Below are positions 43,741 through 53,899 of a DNA stretch of 61,557 nt, piece by piece. The notes beneath the pieces were generated by a model, which was not told where the DNA came from, made no database searches, and was given only the letters and a program-made list of their open reading frames with translations. Origin of the DNA: Bacillus manliponensis. GTDB lineage: Bacteria; Bacillota; Bacilli; Bacillales; Bacillaceae_G. The DNA lies in the NCBI RefSeq assembly GCF_000712595.1, contig NZ_JOTN01000021.1, forward strand, positions 1 to 61,557, read 5' to 3'. Numbering within the stretch: position 1 is the first letter of the stretch; every line of letters begins with the position of its first letter. A program made the position numbers and the translations under genes.

Positions 43741-44244
43741 ATGCAGAAAGTACAGCTTTCTTGGAATTTATACGAAACAAATGCGGAGAACGTCATTCAA
43801 AAACATTGTAAAAATTGTGGACAGATTACTGCTTTTACAGACTCAAATATTCGCCGGCATAACGCAAACGGAAAAAACATTTATCGCTTTGCCATCTACA
43901 AATGTCCAAATGGACACACATGGAACAAAAAATTAGAAATATATAAGGCATATACCGATCACGTTCGTCTCTTTGGTGAGCGAAGTGAAGAACAAACTGA
44001 AATAGATAATACTGTTTCCATTACCACTCATCAGCAGAGGGGCATCGATATAATTGAAATTATGCTCCGTGACATATACGGAACATTCCGTCTCGATAAA
44101 ACATTAGCAATGCATATCGAAGACTGGAGCCGAAGTGCCATCGTCTCGAAACTAAATGACGGTTCTATCTTATTAAATGGGAATACCGTTAAACCAAGTA
44201 CAAAATTATGTGCGGACGATTGTATATCTATTTTCGTTTCTTAA
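43741..44244 (+). CDS. Zinc-ribbon plus S4 RNA-binding domain protein, unknown
   Basis: A 167-residue protein. The N-terminal part has a Cys pair HCKNCGQ (near residue 23) and CPNGHTW (near 56), suggesting a zinc ribbon. The C-terminal 50 residues are a clear S4 domain: RLDKTLAMHIEDWSRSAIVSKLNDGSILLNGNTVKPSTKL. S4 domains bind structured RNA such as rRNA or tRNA. I know no described protein with this combination. GAGGTGAAGG before ATG. A structured leader with its own terminator precedes it, so autoregulation by the S4 domain is an option. Confidence 0.75.
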   Translation: MQKVQLSWNLYETNAENVIQKHCKNCGQITAFTDSNIRRHNANGKNIYRFAIYKCPNGHTWNKKLEIYKAYTDHVRLFGERSEEQTEIDNTVSITTHQQRGIDIIEIMLRDIYGTFRLDKTLAMHIEDWSRSAIVSKLNDGSILLNGNTVKPSTKLCADDCISIFVS

Positions 44245-44252
44245 AAAGAGAG

Positions 44253-44277
44253 AAGCCCTTCAGCTGAAGGGCTTTTT
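44253..44277 (+). terminator. Terminator of the S4 gene
   Basis: A perfect palindrome AAGCCCTTCAGCTGAAGGGCTT, then T-run. Confidence 0.85.
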
Positions 44278-44280
44278 AGC

Positions 44281-44325
44281 GTTCATCTCGCTTTAACGGA
44301 CTGCAAGACTCCACTCTAGACAATG
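44281..44325 (-). repeat. bcr1-like remnant
   Basis: CGCTTTAACGGACTGCAAGACTCCA matches the 3' end of the bcr1-like element in reverse orientation; the rest is lost. Confidence 0.45.
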
Positions 44326-44339
44326 CTTATTTCTATCAC

Positions 44340-44642
44340 TTACTTCTTCACTTTTCTCAATACAAAATACGAACATCCAAAATTACAGTACTCATACAAG
44401 TACTCAGATAATGTACTAATTTTTGTATCATACGTTGCACGTTGGTTGCTGTCATCAAAGAAGCCACGCAATCGAAGCTGTTCATAGCCCCAATCTCCAA
44501 CGATATAATCGTATTTATTTAAAATTTCAGCGTAACGTTCTTTAAACGCCTCTTCACTATACCCGTTGCGGTAATCTTCTATTACTTCATAGTGAACGTT
44601 ATTTATACATACAGTTGATACCGTCTTTTGTTTTTGCTCCAT
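44340..44642 (-). CDS. yutD: YutD family protein (DUF1027)
   Basis: A 100-residue protein with YEVIEDYRNGYSEEAFKERYAEILNKYDYIVGDWGYEQLRLRGFF, the YutD signature. Function unknown. ATG 44642 has AAAGGA upstream. Cys near the C-terminus (YCNFGCSYF) may bind metal. Divergent from yutC, as in B. subtilis. Confidence 0.85.
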   Translation of the reverse strand: MEQKQKTVSTVCINNVHYEVIEDYRNGYSEEAFKERYAEILNKYDYIVGDWGYEQLRLRGFFDDSNQRATYDTKISTLSEYLYEYCNFGCSYFVLRKVKK

Positions 44643-44792
44643 CTTTCAAGTCCTTTCCATTCATCATATAAGAGAGGAAAATTTGTTTCTTATCGAAGTT
44701 TTTCTTTATCGTATCATAAAGGGAACCAACCAACAATTTCAAATACAAAAAAACGGAAATTCGTACATGCTATTCATAAGGAGGTTCTCACA

Positions 44793-45341
44793 ATGAAAAA
44801 ATTACTTATTCTTTTTCTTCTTTCCTCATTATTTACAGCTTGTAATGTACAAGAAGAAGCTGAAATAAAGCAAGAAGAAGGAAATCGTGTTCTTGTTTCT
44901 GAGCGAAAAGATGTATATGGCAATCCAGAAAAGAGTGATCGCCTTACGAAAGTTGGCTACTCTTCTAAACAAAAAAATGAAGTATCTACTGGTCAAGTTG
45001 GCTCCATTAACCGCGAGAAGTTAGCGGAAATGATTACAGATTTAACTGTTAAGCTACCTGACGTTACAAATGCAGCAACGCTTGTAACAGACGATGAAGT
45101 CTTTATTGTCTACCGTGCAGATACAACAAACGAAGCACTTGTAGCTGATCAAGTGTACAAAACTGCGTTATCAATTGTGCCACGCTATTATAAAGCATAT
45201 GTATCAACCGATCAAAAGTTAATCTCACAAATTCAAGGGTTACAGTCCGGCACAATGAATGATAAAGAATATAGACAATCCTTGGATATGTTGAAACGCG
45301 AAATAAAAAACAATCCTTATTACGAGGGGAAAAAAAGATAA
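44793..45341 (+). CDS. yutC: YhcN/YlaJ-family sporulation lipoprotein (YutC)
   Basis: A 182-residue lipoprotein: signal MKKLLILFLLSSLFTAC with the lipid-modified Cys17, a charged linker, then a YhcN/YlaJ domain (AEMITDLTVKLPDVTNAATLVTDDEVFIVYRADTT...). Family members are found in the spore envelope or germinosome region. AAGGAGG before ATG 44793; longer in-frame sequence upstream lacks an RBS. Confidence 0.82.
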   Translation: MKKLLILFLLSSLFTACNVQEEAEIKQEEGNRVLVSERKDVYGNPEKSDRLTKVGYSSKQKNEVSTGQVGSINREKLAEMITDLTVKLPDVTNAATLVTDDEVFIVYRADTTNEALVADQVYKTALSIVPRYYKAYVSTDQKLISQIQGLQSGTMNDKEYRQSLDMLKREIKNNPYYEGKKR

Positions 45342-45418
45342 TATGTAATCTTCCCTCTACTTTTCCACCATTTTCATGCATAATTGTATTGTATCAATTT
45401 TAGAAAGTGGTGGAAAAG

Positions 45419-46201
45419 ATGGTTTCAAATGCAGTTATTACAAGCATGATTATTCAGCTTGTTATTACAACCCTTGTCCCAATTATCGCGCTCGTATATC
45501 TCCGAAAGAAATACAATATTTCCTTTAAAGTTGTCCTTGTTGGGGTTATGATTTTCATCGGATTTTCACAAATTTTACAGTCTCCTATTCATATGATTGT
45601 ACTAGGAAACGATACAATTAAAGGTATCCTTGATAGTAGCCCATTTCTCTATGCGACTTATGGCTCACTTTCTGCTGCTATTTTTGAAGGAGCAGGACGT
45701 TTTATCGCCTTTTTACTTGTCTTAAAAGCATATAGAAAGTATGAAGATGGCCTTGGCTATGGAATTGGACATGGCGGAATTGAATCGATTTTAATTGGTG
45801 GACTAGTTGGTGTACAAAATTTAGTCTTCGCTTTCAGTATTAACAATGGCAGCATGGCTGCTCTTATTGAAAAGCAACCGGAGCTTGGTAAAATCCAGGA
45901 CGTTCTTGTAAATGCTGAAACGTATTTATTTTTACTAACAAGTGCAGAAAGAGTTATGGTACTCATTTTACAAATTGCATTCACGTTACTGATGCTATAT
46001 GGCATAAAATATAAAAATCACATGTATGTTGCATATAGTGTTTTATTCCATATGTTCGTTGACTTCTTTGCTGCTCTATACCAAAAACAAGTCATCAACT
46101 TATTTGCTGTTGAGGGAATCATCTTTGTGTGTACAATCGCTGCTATTTTTGTCATCCGTAATATGAAAGAAAAACTACAAGCAGAACCAATTGAAAGCTA
46201 A
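45419..46201 (+). CDS. YhfC-like intramembrane protease homologue
   Basis: A 260-residue protein with about seven membrane helices. FEGAGRF and GYGIGHGGIESILIGG, plus a late FHMFVDFF, give the Glu and His residues expected of the YhfC (glutamic/CAAX-like) membrane protease family. No substrate known. ATG 45419 follows AAAGTGGTGG. A histidine-phosphatase gene lies 72 bp downstream in the same direction. Confidence 0.75.
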   Translation: MVSNAVITSMIIQLVITTLVPIIALVYLRKKYNISFKVVLVGVMIFIGFSQILQSPIHMIVLGNDTIKGILDSSPFLYATYGSLSAAIFEGAGRFIAFLLVLKAYRKYEDGLGYGIGHGGIESILIGGLVGVQNLVFAFSINNGSMAALIEKQPELGKIQDVLVNAETYLFLLTSAERVMVLILQIAFTLLMLYGIKYKNHMYVAYSVLFHMFVDFFAALYQKQVINLFAVEGIIFVCTIAAIFVIRNMKEKLQAEPIES

Positions 46202-46273
46202 GCCAATGGGCTTAGCTTTTTCATTTGCAGGATTCTCTTTCTATTTGTCGAAGTATAGTGCGGAGGGATATCA

Positions 46274-46852
46274 ATGAAAAAGCTTATTCTTGTGCGTCAC
46301 TGCTCTGCCACTGGGCAAGAACCAGACGCAGCACTAACACTTGCTGGGGAAAAGCAAGCCATTTCACTTGCCCATTTTCTTGTAGAAAAGAAACTATCTA
46401 TACAAAGTATCATTTCAAGCCCTTTCAAAAGAACGATGCAATCAATCACGCCATTTGCTACAGAAATCAATATTCCCATCATAATTGATGAACGATTAAC
46501 AGAACGTATTTTAAGCAGAGAGCCGATGGATGATTGGCTGCAAAAGCTTGAAAAAACATTTACGAATCTTGGCTTAGCATTTCATGGCGGAGAATCATCA
46601 CAAGAAGCGATGAACCGCGTAGCACCCCTTATTCAACATGTGTTACAAAGTGAGAAACATACTACATTAATCGTTACACACGGTAACTTACTCACACTCA
46701 TTTTAAAAATGTTTGATCAAAACATCGGTTTTTCCACATGGAAACAAATGAGTAATCCAGATGTGTATGAAATTACAATTACAAAAGATGAAACGAATAT
46801 AAAGCGAAACTTCAATCAGTGGGGGTTTTCTCCATCCCCCACTGATTGTTAG
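46274..46852 (+). CDS. Histidine phosphatase family protein with repeat-derived C-terminus
   Basis: A 192-residue phosphoglycerate-mutase-fold phosphatase: LVRHCSATGQ holds the catalytic His (the usual RHG is RHC), SSPFKRTMQS the Arg, and VTHGN the second His. From codon 177 the frame runs into a bcr1-like repeat (ATAAA at 46799-46803), which encodes the last ~15 residues (KRNFNQWGFSPSPTDC) and the stop. Removing the repeat and one ATAAA restores a frame ending NIKKL. GGAGG before ATG. Confidence 0.85.
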   Translation: MKKLILVRHCSATGQEPDAALTLAGEKQAISLAHFLVEKKLSIQSIISSPFKRTMQSITPFATEINIPIIIDERLTERILSREPMDDWLQKLEKTFTNLGLAFHGGESSQEAMNRVAPLIQHVLQSEKHTTLIVTHGNLLTLILKMFDQNIGFSTWKQMSNPDVYEITITKDETNIKRNFNQWGFSPSPTDC

Positions 46853-46957
46853 CCCGACCAATCGGGCTTTTACGGGCTGTTAATCTCCCACCTAAACTTC
46901 TCTGAATCCTCTAAGTTTTGAAGTGGGAGTCTTACAGACCGCAAATAGCGGGCTAAA
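46799..46957 (+). repeat. bcr1-like repeat, full length, inside a coding 3' end
   Basis: 159 bp: ATAAA, GCGAAACTTCAATCAGTGG ... AATCGGGCTTTTACGGGC ... AATAGCGGG, CTAAA (mutated second ATAAA at 46953-46957). It overlaps the preceding gene by 54 bases. Confidence 0.85.
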
Positions 46958-47020
46958 AAAACTGTGAAATAATGAAACGTCTATTACTTCTAGTTAATAA
47001 GAAAGGGGAATTATTACATC

Positions 47021-47497
47021 ATGTATGAAGAAGTCATCTCGCTATTACATAAATCAAATACAATATACGAGAAATTTGAGCATGAACCAATCCTTGATTA
47101 CGAGGCAGATCTTCTTATGCGAGAACGCCTTGGAATAGAGGGTATCCCAAGCAAAAGCTTATTTTTAAAAGCAAAAGACGATTCATATTACGTCTTTTTT
47201 ACACTAGAAGGTACACGGCTTGATACAAAGCATCTAAAAGAACTAACTGGTAAACGTCTATCTCTTATTTCACCTGATGAACTAAGAGAAATAACAGGAT
47301 GTGTACCTGGCTGTGTGGCCCCGTTTGGTTATACAAGTAATGTAACCATTATTGTGGATAATACTGTCTATGCGCACGAAAAATTACTTATTTCTCCTGG
47401 TGTTCCACAATTTACAATCGCATTATCAACAGAAGAATTTCGAAAGATTTTATCCACATGTGAAAATACTGTTTTTGAATATAAAAAAGAGAGCTGA
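47021..47497 (+). CDS. YbaK/ProX-type aminoacyl-tRNA deacylase domain protein
   Basis: A 158-residue YbaK-fold protein. FEHEPILDYEADL, the GIPSKSLFLKAKDDSYYVFFTLEGTRLDTKHL strand region with its Lys, and GCVPGCVAPFGY are typical of the free-standing editing proteins that hydrolyse mischarged tRNAs (Ala- or Cys-tRNA-Pro types). Exact specificity unknown. GAAAGGGG before ATG. Converges with lipA. Confidence 0.85.
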   Translation: MYEEVISLLHKSNTIYEKFEHEPILDYEADLLMRERLGIEGIPSKSLFLKAKDDSYYVFFTLEGTRLDTKHLKELTGKRLSLISPDELREITGCVPGCVAPFGYTSNVTIIVDNTVYAHEKLLISPGVPQFTIALSTEEFRKILSTCENTVFEYKKES

Positions 47498-47514
47498 TGA
47501 CAGCCCTCTTTTTT
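47487..47514. terminator. Terminator between ybaK-like gene and lipA
   Basis: GAGAGCTG/CAGCCCTC stem around the stop codon, then T6. Confidence 0.5.
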
Positions 47515-48409
47515 ATTTTGCTTCTGCCGTATTTTGTTTTGCTGATTGTACTTGCTCATCTGCATGGTAAGAAGAACGAACAAGTGGGCCAGCTTCACAG
47601 TGACTGAAACCTTTGCTAAGTGCAATTTCTTTTAGCTCTGCAAACTCTGCTGGCGTGTAATATTTAATAACTGGTAAATGTTTCTTTGATGGTTGTAAAT
47701 ACTGTCCAAGCGTTAAAATGTTTACGTTGTTTGCACGTAAGTCATCCATTGCTTCGATAATATCTTCCGTTGTTTCTCCAAGTCCAAGCATAATGCTCGA
47801 TTTGGTTGGAATATCTGGCTGCATTTCTTTAGCACGACGTAAAAACTCTAGTGAACGTTCATATTTTGCTCTTGCGCGAACTCGGTTAGATAATCGACGT
47901 ACTGTCTCGATATTATGGTTTAAAATATCAGGACGTGCATCCATTAACATTTTTAAATTCTCTTCTACTCCGCCCATATCAGATGGTAATACTTCGATAG
48001 AAGTGAACGGGTTCTTACGACGAACAGCTCGTACTGTTTCAGCAAATACAGCAGCACCGCCATCCTTTAAATCATCACGTGCAACCGCTGTTATAACAAC
48101 GTGCTTTAAGCCCATTTGTACAACAGAGTCTGCTACGCGTTCTGGCTCTTGTAAATCAAGCTCATTTGGTAAGCCTGTTTTAACCGCACAGAAACGGCAT
48201 GCACGCGTACAAACTGCACCTAAAATCATAAATGTTGCTGTTTTTCTTACAGCCCAGCATTCATGAATGTTGGGACATTTCGCTTCTTCACAAACAGTGT
48301 GTAACTGTTTGGAACGCATCATTTTCTTTAAGCCTGTATAGTTTTCGTTTGTATTTAACTTAATTTTCAACCATTCGGGCTTGCGCTTGTATTCTGTTTG
48401 TTTTGTCAT
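47513..48409 (-). CDS. lipA: Lipoyl synthase
   Basis: A 298-residue radical-SAM enzyme inserting two sulfurs into protein-bound octanoyl groups. The auxiliary cluster cysteines [12 protein letters not shown] and the radical-SAM CTRACRFC are intact, as are EVLPSDM and HNIETV. ATG 48409 (TKQTEYKRK) has GGAG 8 bases upstream; an earlier in-frame ATG has none. Occupies the B. subtilis yutB position, divergent from lytH. Confidence 0.95.
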   Translation of the reverse strand: MTKQTEYKRKPEWLKIKLNTNENYTGLKKMMRSKQLHTVCEEAKCPNIHECWAVRKTATFMILGAVCTRACRFCAVKTGLPNELDLQEPERVADSVVQMGLKHVVITAVARDDLKDGGAAVFAETVRAVRRKNPFTSIEVLPSDMGGVEENLKMLMDARPDILNHNIETVRRLSNRVRARAKYERSLEFLRRAKEMQPDIPTKSSIMLGLGETTEDIIEAMDDLRANNVNILTLGQYLQPSKKHLPVIKYYTPAEFAELKEIALSKGFSHCEAGPLVRSSYHADEQVQSAKQNTAEAK

Positions 48410-48596
48410 GTTATCAACTCCGCACAATATGAAATAGTTTACCATGTTCGCTTCTTTCAATGTAACATATCTATTTTATCGTAACAAAGGATTTTGCTCA
48501 AATGTAGATTTCGATATTTTTTTCCAATAATTAGCGATAATGAAATGCTCTCTATATCCCACACTAAAGATAGTGAACAAAAAGGAGGCTATTCTC

Positions 48597-49589
48597 GTGT
48601 ATCGAAAACTGTTCCTTTTGCTTTTCGTTTATTTTTGTCTTCAGCAAGGATTAACTGTTCATGCTGCTGAGCAAGAACAAACGATATATGACAAGCGAAT
48701 GATTTTATATAAAGAAATGGAAACGGCCTCATTCATCCCGTGGTATTATTTCGCTGCTATCGATCAATATGAACGAAATGTACGCTCCGTTCGCCGCGAT
48801 ATTCCAAAAAAACCTGATGCGGTTATTTCTATTTACTTTAAGCCCGAAATGTGGTCTGGTCCGATTAATCCCGATCCATATGATGTGCGTCCGTACACCA
48901 TCTCACTTTTTGGAGGAATTGGCTTAGACGGCGACGGTGATGGATTTGCCAATATGAATAATGACCGTGATGTACTGTACACAACGGCCACAATATTAGG
49001 AAGCGGTGGTACAGATGAAGACCATATGAAGATTGCTCTTTGGGAACATTATAAACGTGCCAAAACTGTGGAGCTCATTATGGAATATGCTCGTCTTTAC
49101 AACCATTACGGGCGCCTTCAATTAGAAGGAAGTGCTTTTCCTCTTCCTCTTCGTGCTGATTATAGTTATCGCAGTACATTTGGCGATAGACGAAGCTTCG
49201 GTGGACGCCGCATGCATGAAGGAACAGATATTTTCGCAGGGTATGGTGTACCTGTACGCTCAACATGTTATGGCATTATTGAAACGAAAGGCTGGAATCG
49301 CCTCGGTGGATGGCGTATTGGTATTCGCGATTTATATAACAACTATCATTATTACGCTCATTTAGGTGGGTTTTCAAAAGAAATACAACTTGGTCAAATT
49401 GTGGAGCCAGGAACCGTCATTGGATTTGTTGGTAGCACTGGTTATGGACCACCTGGCACAGCCGGAAAATTCCCACCCCACCTACATTTTGGTATGTACA
49501 AAGATAACGGCTATACAGAATGGGCGTTTGATCCGTACAACCATTTACGACTATGGGAACGAAAAGAGCGTTTGAATAGGAACAAATAA
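48597..49589 (+). CDS. lytH: Sporulation M23 endopeptidase LytH (YunA)
   Basis: A 330-residue exported peptidase. Signal MYRKLFLLLFVYFCLQQGLTVHAAE, a roughly 130-residue N-terminal domain (FIPWYYFAAIDQYERN, GLDGDGDGFANMNN), then an M23 domain with zinc ligands HEGTDIFA and HLHFG and YNNYHYYAHL. B. subtilis LytH is an L-Ala-D-Glu peptidase acting in cortex synthesis. GTG 48597 is 8 bases after AAGGAGG. Confidence 0.9.
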   Translation: MYRKLFLLLFVYFCLQQGLTVHAAEQEQTIYDKRMILYKEMETASFIPWYYFAAIDQYERNVRSVRRDIPKKPDAVISIYFKPEMWSGPINPDPYDVRPYTISLFGGIGLDGDGDGFANMNNDRDVLYTTATILGSGGTDEDHMKIALWEHYKRAKTVELIMEYARLYNHYGRLQLEGSAFPLPLRADYSYRSTFGDRRSFGGRRMHEGTDIFAGYGVPVRSTCYGIIETKGWNRLGGWRIGIRDLYNNYHYYAHLGGFSKEIQLGQIVEPGTVIGFVGSTGYGPPGTAGKFPPHLHFGMYKDNGYTEWAFDPYNHLRLWERKERLNRNK

Positions 49590-49612
49590 CCACAGTGATT
49601 GCTGTGGTTATT
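49588..49612 (+). terminator. lytH terminator
   Basis: AACCACAG, loop TGATTG, CTGTGGTT, then a T-rich stretch; overlaps the stop. Confidence 0.7.
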
Positions 49613-49655
49613 TGTTCTTATATTTTTATTTTTATAATCTAATAATAAAAATATA

Positions 49656-49684
49656 TTGTTTTTATAATTTAATTTCTATACAAT
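49656..49684 (+). promoter_or_regulatory. Promoter of first chemoreceptor gene
   Basis: TTGTTT, 17 bases, TACAAT; the same pair and spacing recurs upstream of the second receptor gene at 51823-51851. Confidence 0.5.
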
Positions 49685-49724
49685 TTACAAAGTAAAAAAA
49701 AATAAAAATGAAGGAGATACATAT

Positions 49725-51707
49725 ATGAAACAAATTGCAAATTGGTTTCGAGGAATTAATATTGGAAAGAAACTTATTTTTTCTTTTCTCTCCATTTTAA
49801 TCATGCTAGGACTAATTATCGGTACTATATCTTACGAAACTGCTAAAAATAGTATCGACAAACAAATGCTCATCAATATAGACGAAAATGTCATTGTCCT
49901 GGACAATATGATTACAACAGCAGTTGAAGCAAAAGCAATTGATGTGGAATACTTTTCAAACCTCTTAACAGAAGATGCATATCAGGAAGCAAATATCGAA
50001 ACTGCTAAAACAAACTTTATACATTACATGAACATGCATCCAGAAGTAGAGGGCATCTTCATAGGAACAGAAAGTGGCCTATTCGTAAGAGAACCTTCTA
50101 TTAATCTAGATGAAGATTATAATCCAACAGAACGCCCTTGGTATAAACAAGCCATTCAAAATAGTAAGGAAGTTATTATCACACCTCCTTATCAATCCAC
50201 TTCTACTAAAAATACAGTTATCACCATTGCAAAACAAACAAAAGATGGAAAAGGTGTAATCGGATTAAACTTAAAACTAGATAGCATTGTCAAACTAACG
50301 AGCTCTATTAAAATTGGCGAGAAAGGTTACGCCGTTATTTTAGATAAAGACGGAAAAGTAATCAGTCATCCTTCTTGGAAAGGTGGAGAAAAAGCAAACT
50401 ATCCATTCCTTTCATCTATATATAAAAAAGATGCAGACACTATTTCTTTTATAGAAAAAGGTGCCGATAAGAAATTGGCCTATGCTACAAATAAAACAAC
50501 CGGATGGAAAATTATCGGTGTCATGTATAATGATGAACTAACAGAAGCCGCAATGGACGTCTTATATAAGACGTTAGCTGTTATTTTTATCGCTGTATTA
50601 ATAGGTAGTACTCTTGTTTATTTCATTACTTTATCCATTACGAGACCACTGCAAAATATCGTTACTTCTACACAGAAGATTAGTGAAGGCGACTTAACAG
50701 AAGAAATCTCTGTTCGTTCCAATGATGAAATTGGGCGACTTGGGCTCAATTTCAATGAAATGGCTTCCTCTTTACGAAATGTGATTTCAAAAATGAATGG
50801 TTCCGCTGAGCGTTTAGCCGCATCATCCGAAGAATTAACAGCAAGTGTAAAACAAGCAAATGATGCAACAGAAGAAATCACTGTTGCAATGGATCAAGTT
50901 GCAAGTGGAGCAAGCTTACAAAGTAAGGGTGTCGAAGAAGGTGCTTCCTTATTACAAGAAGTAAATGGAGCAATTGAATATGTTACACAAGGTACTGAAA
51001 CAATTTCAAATTCATCCCGCTACGCAAGGACAAAAGCAGAAGAAGGAGAAACGTTTGTAAATCAAACTGTAACACAAATGGAGTCGATTCAGCAGTCAGT
51101 CTCGGAATCTGATCATATTATTCGATTACTTGATGAAAAGTCAAAGAGAATCGGAGCAATTTTAGAAGTAATTCAAAATATTTCCGGACAAACAAACTTA
51201 CTAGCCCTAAATGCCGCAATTGAAGCAGCAAGGGCCGGTGAGCAAGGCCGCGGGTTTGCAATTGTAGCTGATGAAGTTCGAAAGTTAGCCGAGCAAACAG
51301 GAGAATCTTCTAATGAAATTGACCAGCTAATCGCAGAAATCAAAAAAGATATCGGACAAACTGTTTATTCCATGGAGAGCGTAAAACATGAGGTGAAATC
51401 CGGAATTGAAATCGTCAACAAAACAAAAACAAGTTTTACAGACATTCTACATGTTACAAATGACATTGCTTCCCAAGTTACAAATATGGTAGCAACAACA
51501 AAACAAATGAAAGATCATGCCAACGAAGTCACCAACACTATTGATAACATTGCAGCTGCTGCTGAAGAAAATACAGCAAGTATGCAGAACGTTGCTGCTT
51601 CTTCAGAAGAGCAAATGCATTCTATGGAAGAAATCAGTGAATCAGCGCAACAGTTATCCCAAATGGCAGAAGAATTACAAAATATGATAGAACAATTTAA
51701 AATATAA
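49725..51707 (+). CDS. Methyl-accepting chemotaxis protein (dCache)
   Basis: A 660-residue receptor: TM1 (~17-37), an extracellular double-Cache domain (residues ~40-280, with the ligand-pocket stretch [13 protein letters not shown] and GLNLKLDSI), TM2 (~285-307), HAMP (~308-360), and a signalling domain with the hairpin [34 protein letters not shown]. It resembles McpA/McpB/TlpA of B. subtilis. AAGGAG before ATG. Closely related to the next gene. Confidence 0.92.
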   Translation: MKQIANWFRGINIGKKLIFSFLSILIMLGLIIGTISYETAKNSIDKQMLINIDENVIVLDNMITTAVEAKAIDVEYFSNLLTEDAYQEANIETAKTNFIHYMNMHPEVEGIFIGTESGLFVREPSINLDEDYNPTERPWYKQAIQNSKEVIITPPYQSTSTKNTVITIAKQTKDGKGVIGLNLKLDSIVKLTSSIKIGEKGYAVILDKDGKVISHPSWKGGEKANYPFLSSIYKKDADTISFIEKGADKKLAYATNKTTGWKIIGVMYNDELTEAAMDVLYKTLAVIFIAVLIGSTLVYFITLSITRPLQNIVTSTQKISEGDLTEEISVRSNDEIGRLGLNFNEMASSLRNVISKMNGSAERLAASSEELTASVKQANDATEEITVAMDQVASGASLQSKGVEEGASLLQEVNGAIEYVTQGTETISNSSRYARTKAEEGETFVNQTVTQMESIQQSVSESDHIIRLLDEKSKRIGAILEVIQNISGQTNLLALNAAIEAARAGEQGRGFAIVADEVRKLAEQTGESSNEIDQLIAEIKKDIGQTVYSMESVKHEVKSGIEIVNKTKTSFTDILHVTNDIASQVTNMVATTKQMKDHANEVTNTIDNIAAAAEENTASMQNVAASSEEQMHSMEEISESAQQLSQMAEELQNMIEQFKI

Positions 51708-51718
51708 CTCCTCCCTAC

Positions 51719-51755
51719 GAGACGCTTTGAAATAATATCATTTCAAAGCGTCTCT
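51719..51755 (+). terminator. Terminator of first chemoreceptor gene
   Basis: A 15-bp perfect stem GAGACGCTTTGAAAT/ATTTCAAAGCGTCTC, then TTTT. Confidence 0.85.
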
Positions 51756-51822
51756 TTTCATCTTATATTCCCTACTATTTTTTTAAAAAATATAAATATC
51801 TTTTAATTAATATTATTAGATA

Positions 51823-51851
51823 TTGTTTCCAACCGATAAATTCTATACAAT
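51823..51851 (+). promoter_or_regulatory. Promoter of second chemoreceptor gene
   Basis: TTGTTT, 17 bases, TACAAT, matching the upstream paralogue's promoter. Confidence 0.5.
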
Positions 51852-51882
51852 TTATTATGGGAGTATATAAAGGGGGAATTAC

Positions 51883-53856
51883 ATGAAGTTTCTTTCAAAA
51901 ATAAGCATTACAAAAAAGCTTATTATTTCATTTTTAATTATTTTAACGGTACCGAGTTTTGTTATCGGAGGAATGTCGTATACAACGGCTAAAGAGAACT
52001 TCGAAAAACAAACGATGCTATCTATGTCAGCTAGTACAACAGTGTTAAATGGTATCATCGATCAGCAACTAGGTGCGAAAGCTACTGATGTTGATTATTT
52101 TGCAAATATCTTTTCTGCAAGTAGTTATGCCACAGAAAATATTGAAGCTACACGAACGAAACTAGCAGAGTATATCAGCCTTCACCCGGAAGTAGAAGGA
52201 ATTTATATCGGTGGTGCCGATAAAACATTTATAAGAGAACCAAATTTGCAAATGCCTGATGGGTACGATCCAACAGAGAGAACGTGGTATCAAGAGGCTG
52301 TTCAAAAAAGTGGTCAACTTATTATAACAGCACCTTACGAGTCAAGCTCCACAAAAAATATGGTCGTGACAATTGCAAAACAAACGCCTGATGGTCAAGG
52401 TGTTGTTGGACTAAATTTAAACCTTGAGAGCATTACAAAACTAACAAAAATGATTCATATCGGCGAGAAAGGTTATGCCATCGTGTTAGATCAAAACCAA
52501 CAAGTGGTTAGTCATCCGTCCATTAAAGGTGGGAAAAAGATAGAAGCTTCTTGGGTTACACCTATTTATGAAAAAGACAACGGAACAGTTTCTTATAAAG
52601 AGAATAGCGATGAGAAAAAGCTTTCATTTACAACAAATAAAAAGACAGGTTGGAAAACAATTGCTGTTATGTTTGAAGATGAAGTAACAAAAGCTGCAGA
52701 ACCTGTTTTCTTAAAAACATTAATGATTGTAATCATTGCTGTTATGAGTGGCAGTGCGCTGATCTACTTTATGACCCTATCTATTACAAAGCCATTAGGG
52801 CGTATTGTGACATCTGCCAAAAAAATTAGCGATGGCGATTTAACAGAAGAAATTCCAGTTCATTCTAAAGATGAAATTGGCCAATTAGCCGAAAGCTTTA
52901 ATGATATGGCCACTTCAATTCGAAATATAATTATACAAATGAATGAATCTTCTGGACGTTTAGCTGCATCATCCGAAGAATTAACAGCAAGTGTTAACCA
53001 AGCAAATGATGCAACAGAAGAAATTACAACCGCAATGGATCAAGTCGCAAGCGGCGCACAGTCCCAAAGCGAAGGTGTCGAAGAAGGAGTCGCATTATTA
53101 CAAGAAGTAAACAAGGCAATTATGCACGTTACACAAAGCTCCGAAACGATTTCTACTTCTTCTACATATGCAAGACAAAAAGCTGAAGAAGGCGGCGCAT
53201 ACGTTGAACAAACGGTTTCACAAATGGAGTCAATCCATCAATCTGTCACACAATCAGATGATGTCATTAAACTACTAGATGAAAAATCAAAACAAATTGG
53301 TGCGATTTTAGAAGTGATTCAAAGCATTGCACAGCAAACAAATCTACTTGCTCTAAACGCGGCAATTGAAGCTGCAAGAGCTGGCGAACATGGACGCGGA
53401 TTTGCAATTGTTGCCGATGAAGTAAGAAAATTAGCTGAACAAACAGGACAATCTTCAGGAGAGATTGCAAAGTTAATTACTGAAATTACAGCAGATATTC
53501 ATGAAACAGTAAAATCTATGGGCGAAGTCAAACATGAGGTACAACATGGAATTGAAGTTGTCCAAAAAACAAAAACGAGCTTCGTGGACATTTTAAAAGT
53601 AACAAACGAAATCGTCTCCCAAATTACAACAATGACAACGACAACGAAACATATGGGAGAAAATGCAAACGATGTAACAAATGCAATTGATGAAATTGCA
53701 GCTGCTGCTGAAGAAAATACAGTAAGCGTACAAAATGTCGCAGCTTCATCCGAAGAGCAAATGCATTCTATGCAAGAAATCAGTTCAGCGGCAAAACAAC
53801 TCTCACACATGGCCGAGGAACTACAAAGCATGATTGAACAATTTAAACTAAAGTAA
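51883..53856 (+). CDS. Methyl-accepting chemotaxis protein (dCache), paralogue
   Basis: A 657-residue receptor with the same order of parts as the gene before it: TM1, dCache ([22 protein letters not shown]), TM2, HAMP, and a signalling tip [34 protein letters not shown]. The sensor half differs far more than the signalling half, as expected if the pair duplicated and then changed ligand range. GGGGG before ATG. Confidence 0.92.
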   Translation: MKFLSKISITKKLIISFLIILTVPSFVIGGMSYTTAKENFEKQTMLSMSASTTVLNGIIDQQLGAKATDVDYFANIFSASSYATENIEATRTKLAEYISLHPEVEGIYIGGADKTFIREPNLQMPDGYDPTERTWYQEAVQKSGQLIITAPYESSSTKNMVVTIAKQTPDGQGVVGLNLNLESITKLTKMIHIGEKGYAIVLDQNQQVVSHPSIKGGKKIEASWVTPIYEKDNGTVSYKENSDEKKLSFTTNKKTGWKTIAVMFEDEVTKAAEPVFLKTLMIVIIAVMSGSALIYFMTLSITKPLGRIVTSAKKISDGDLTEEIPVHSKDEIGQLAESFNDMATSIRNIIIQMNESSGRLAASSEELTASVNQANDATEEITTAMDQVASGAQSQSEGVEEGVALLQEVNKAIMHVTQSSETISTSSTYARQKAEEGGAYVEQTVSQMESIHQSVTQSDDVIKLLDEKSKQIGAILEVIQSIAQQTNLLALNAAIEAARAGEHGRGFAIVADEVRKLAEQTGQSSGEIAKLITEITADIHETVKSMGEVKHEVQHGIEVVQKTKTSFVDILKVTNEIVSQITTMTTTTKHMGENANDVTNAIDEIAAAAEENTVSVQNVAASSEEQMHSMQEISSAAKQLSHMAEELQSMIEQFKLK

Positions 53857-53865
53857 TAAAAAGGC

Positions 53866-53897
53866 GAGCAAAAGGATGAAACCTTTTGCTCGCTTTC
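53866..53897. terminator. Bidirectional terminator
   Basis: GCGAGCAAAAGG, loop ATGAAA, CCTTTTGCTCGC between convergent genes; T-runs on both strands. Confidence 0.85.
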
Positions 53898-53899
53898 TC

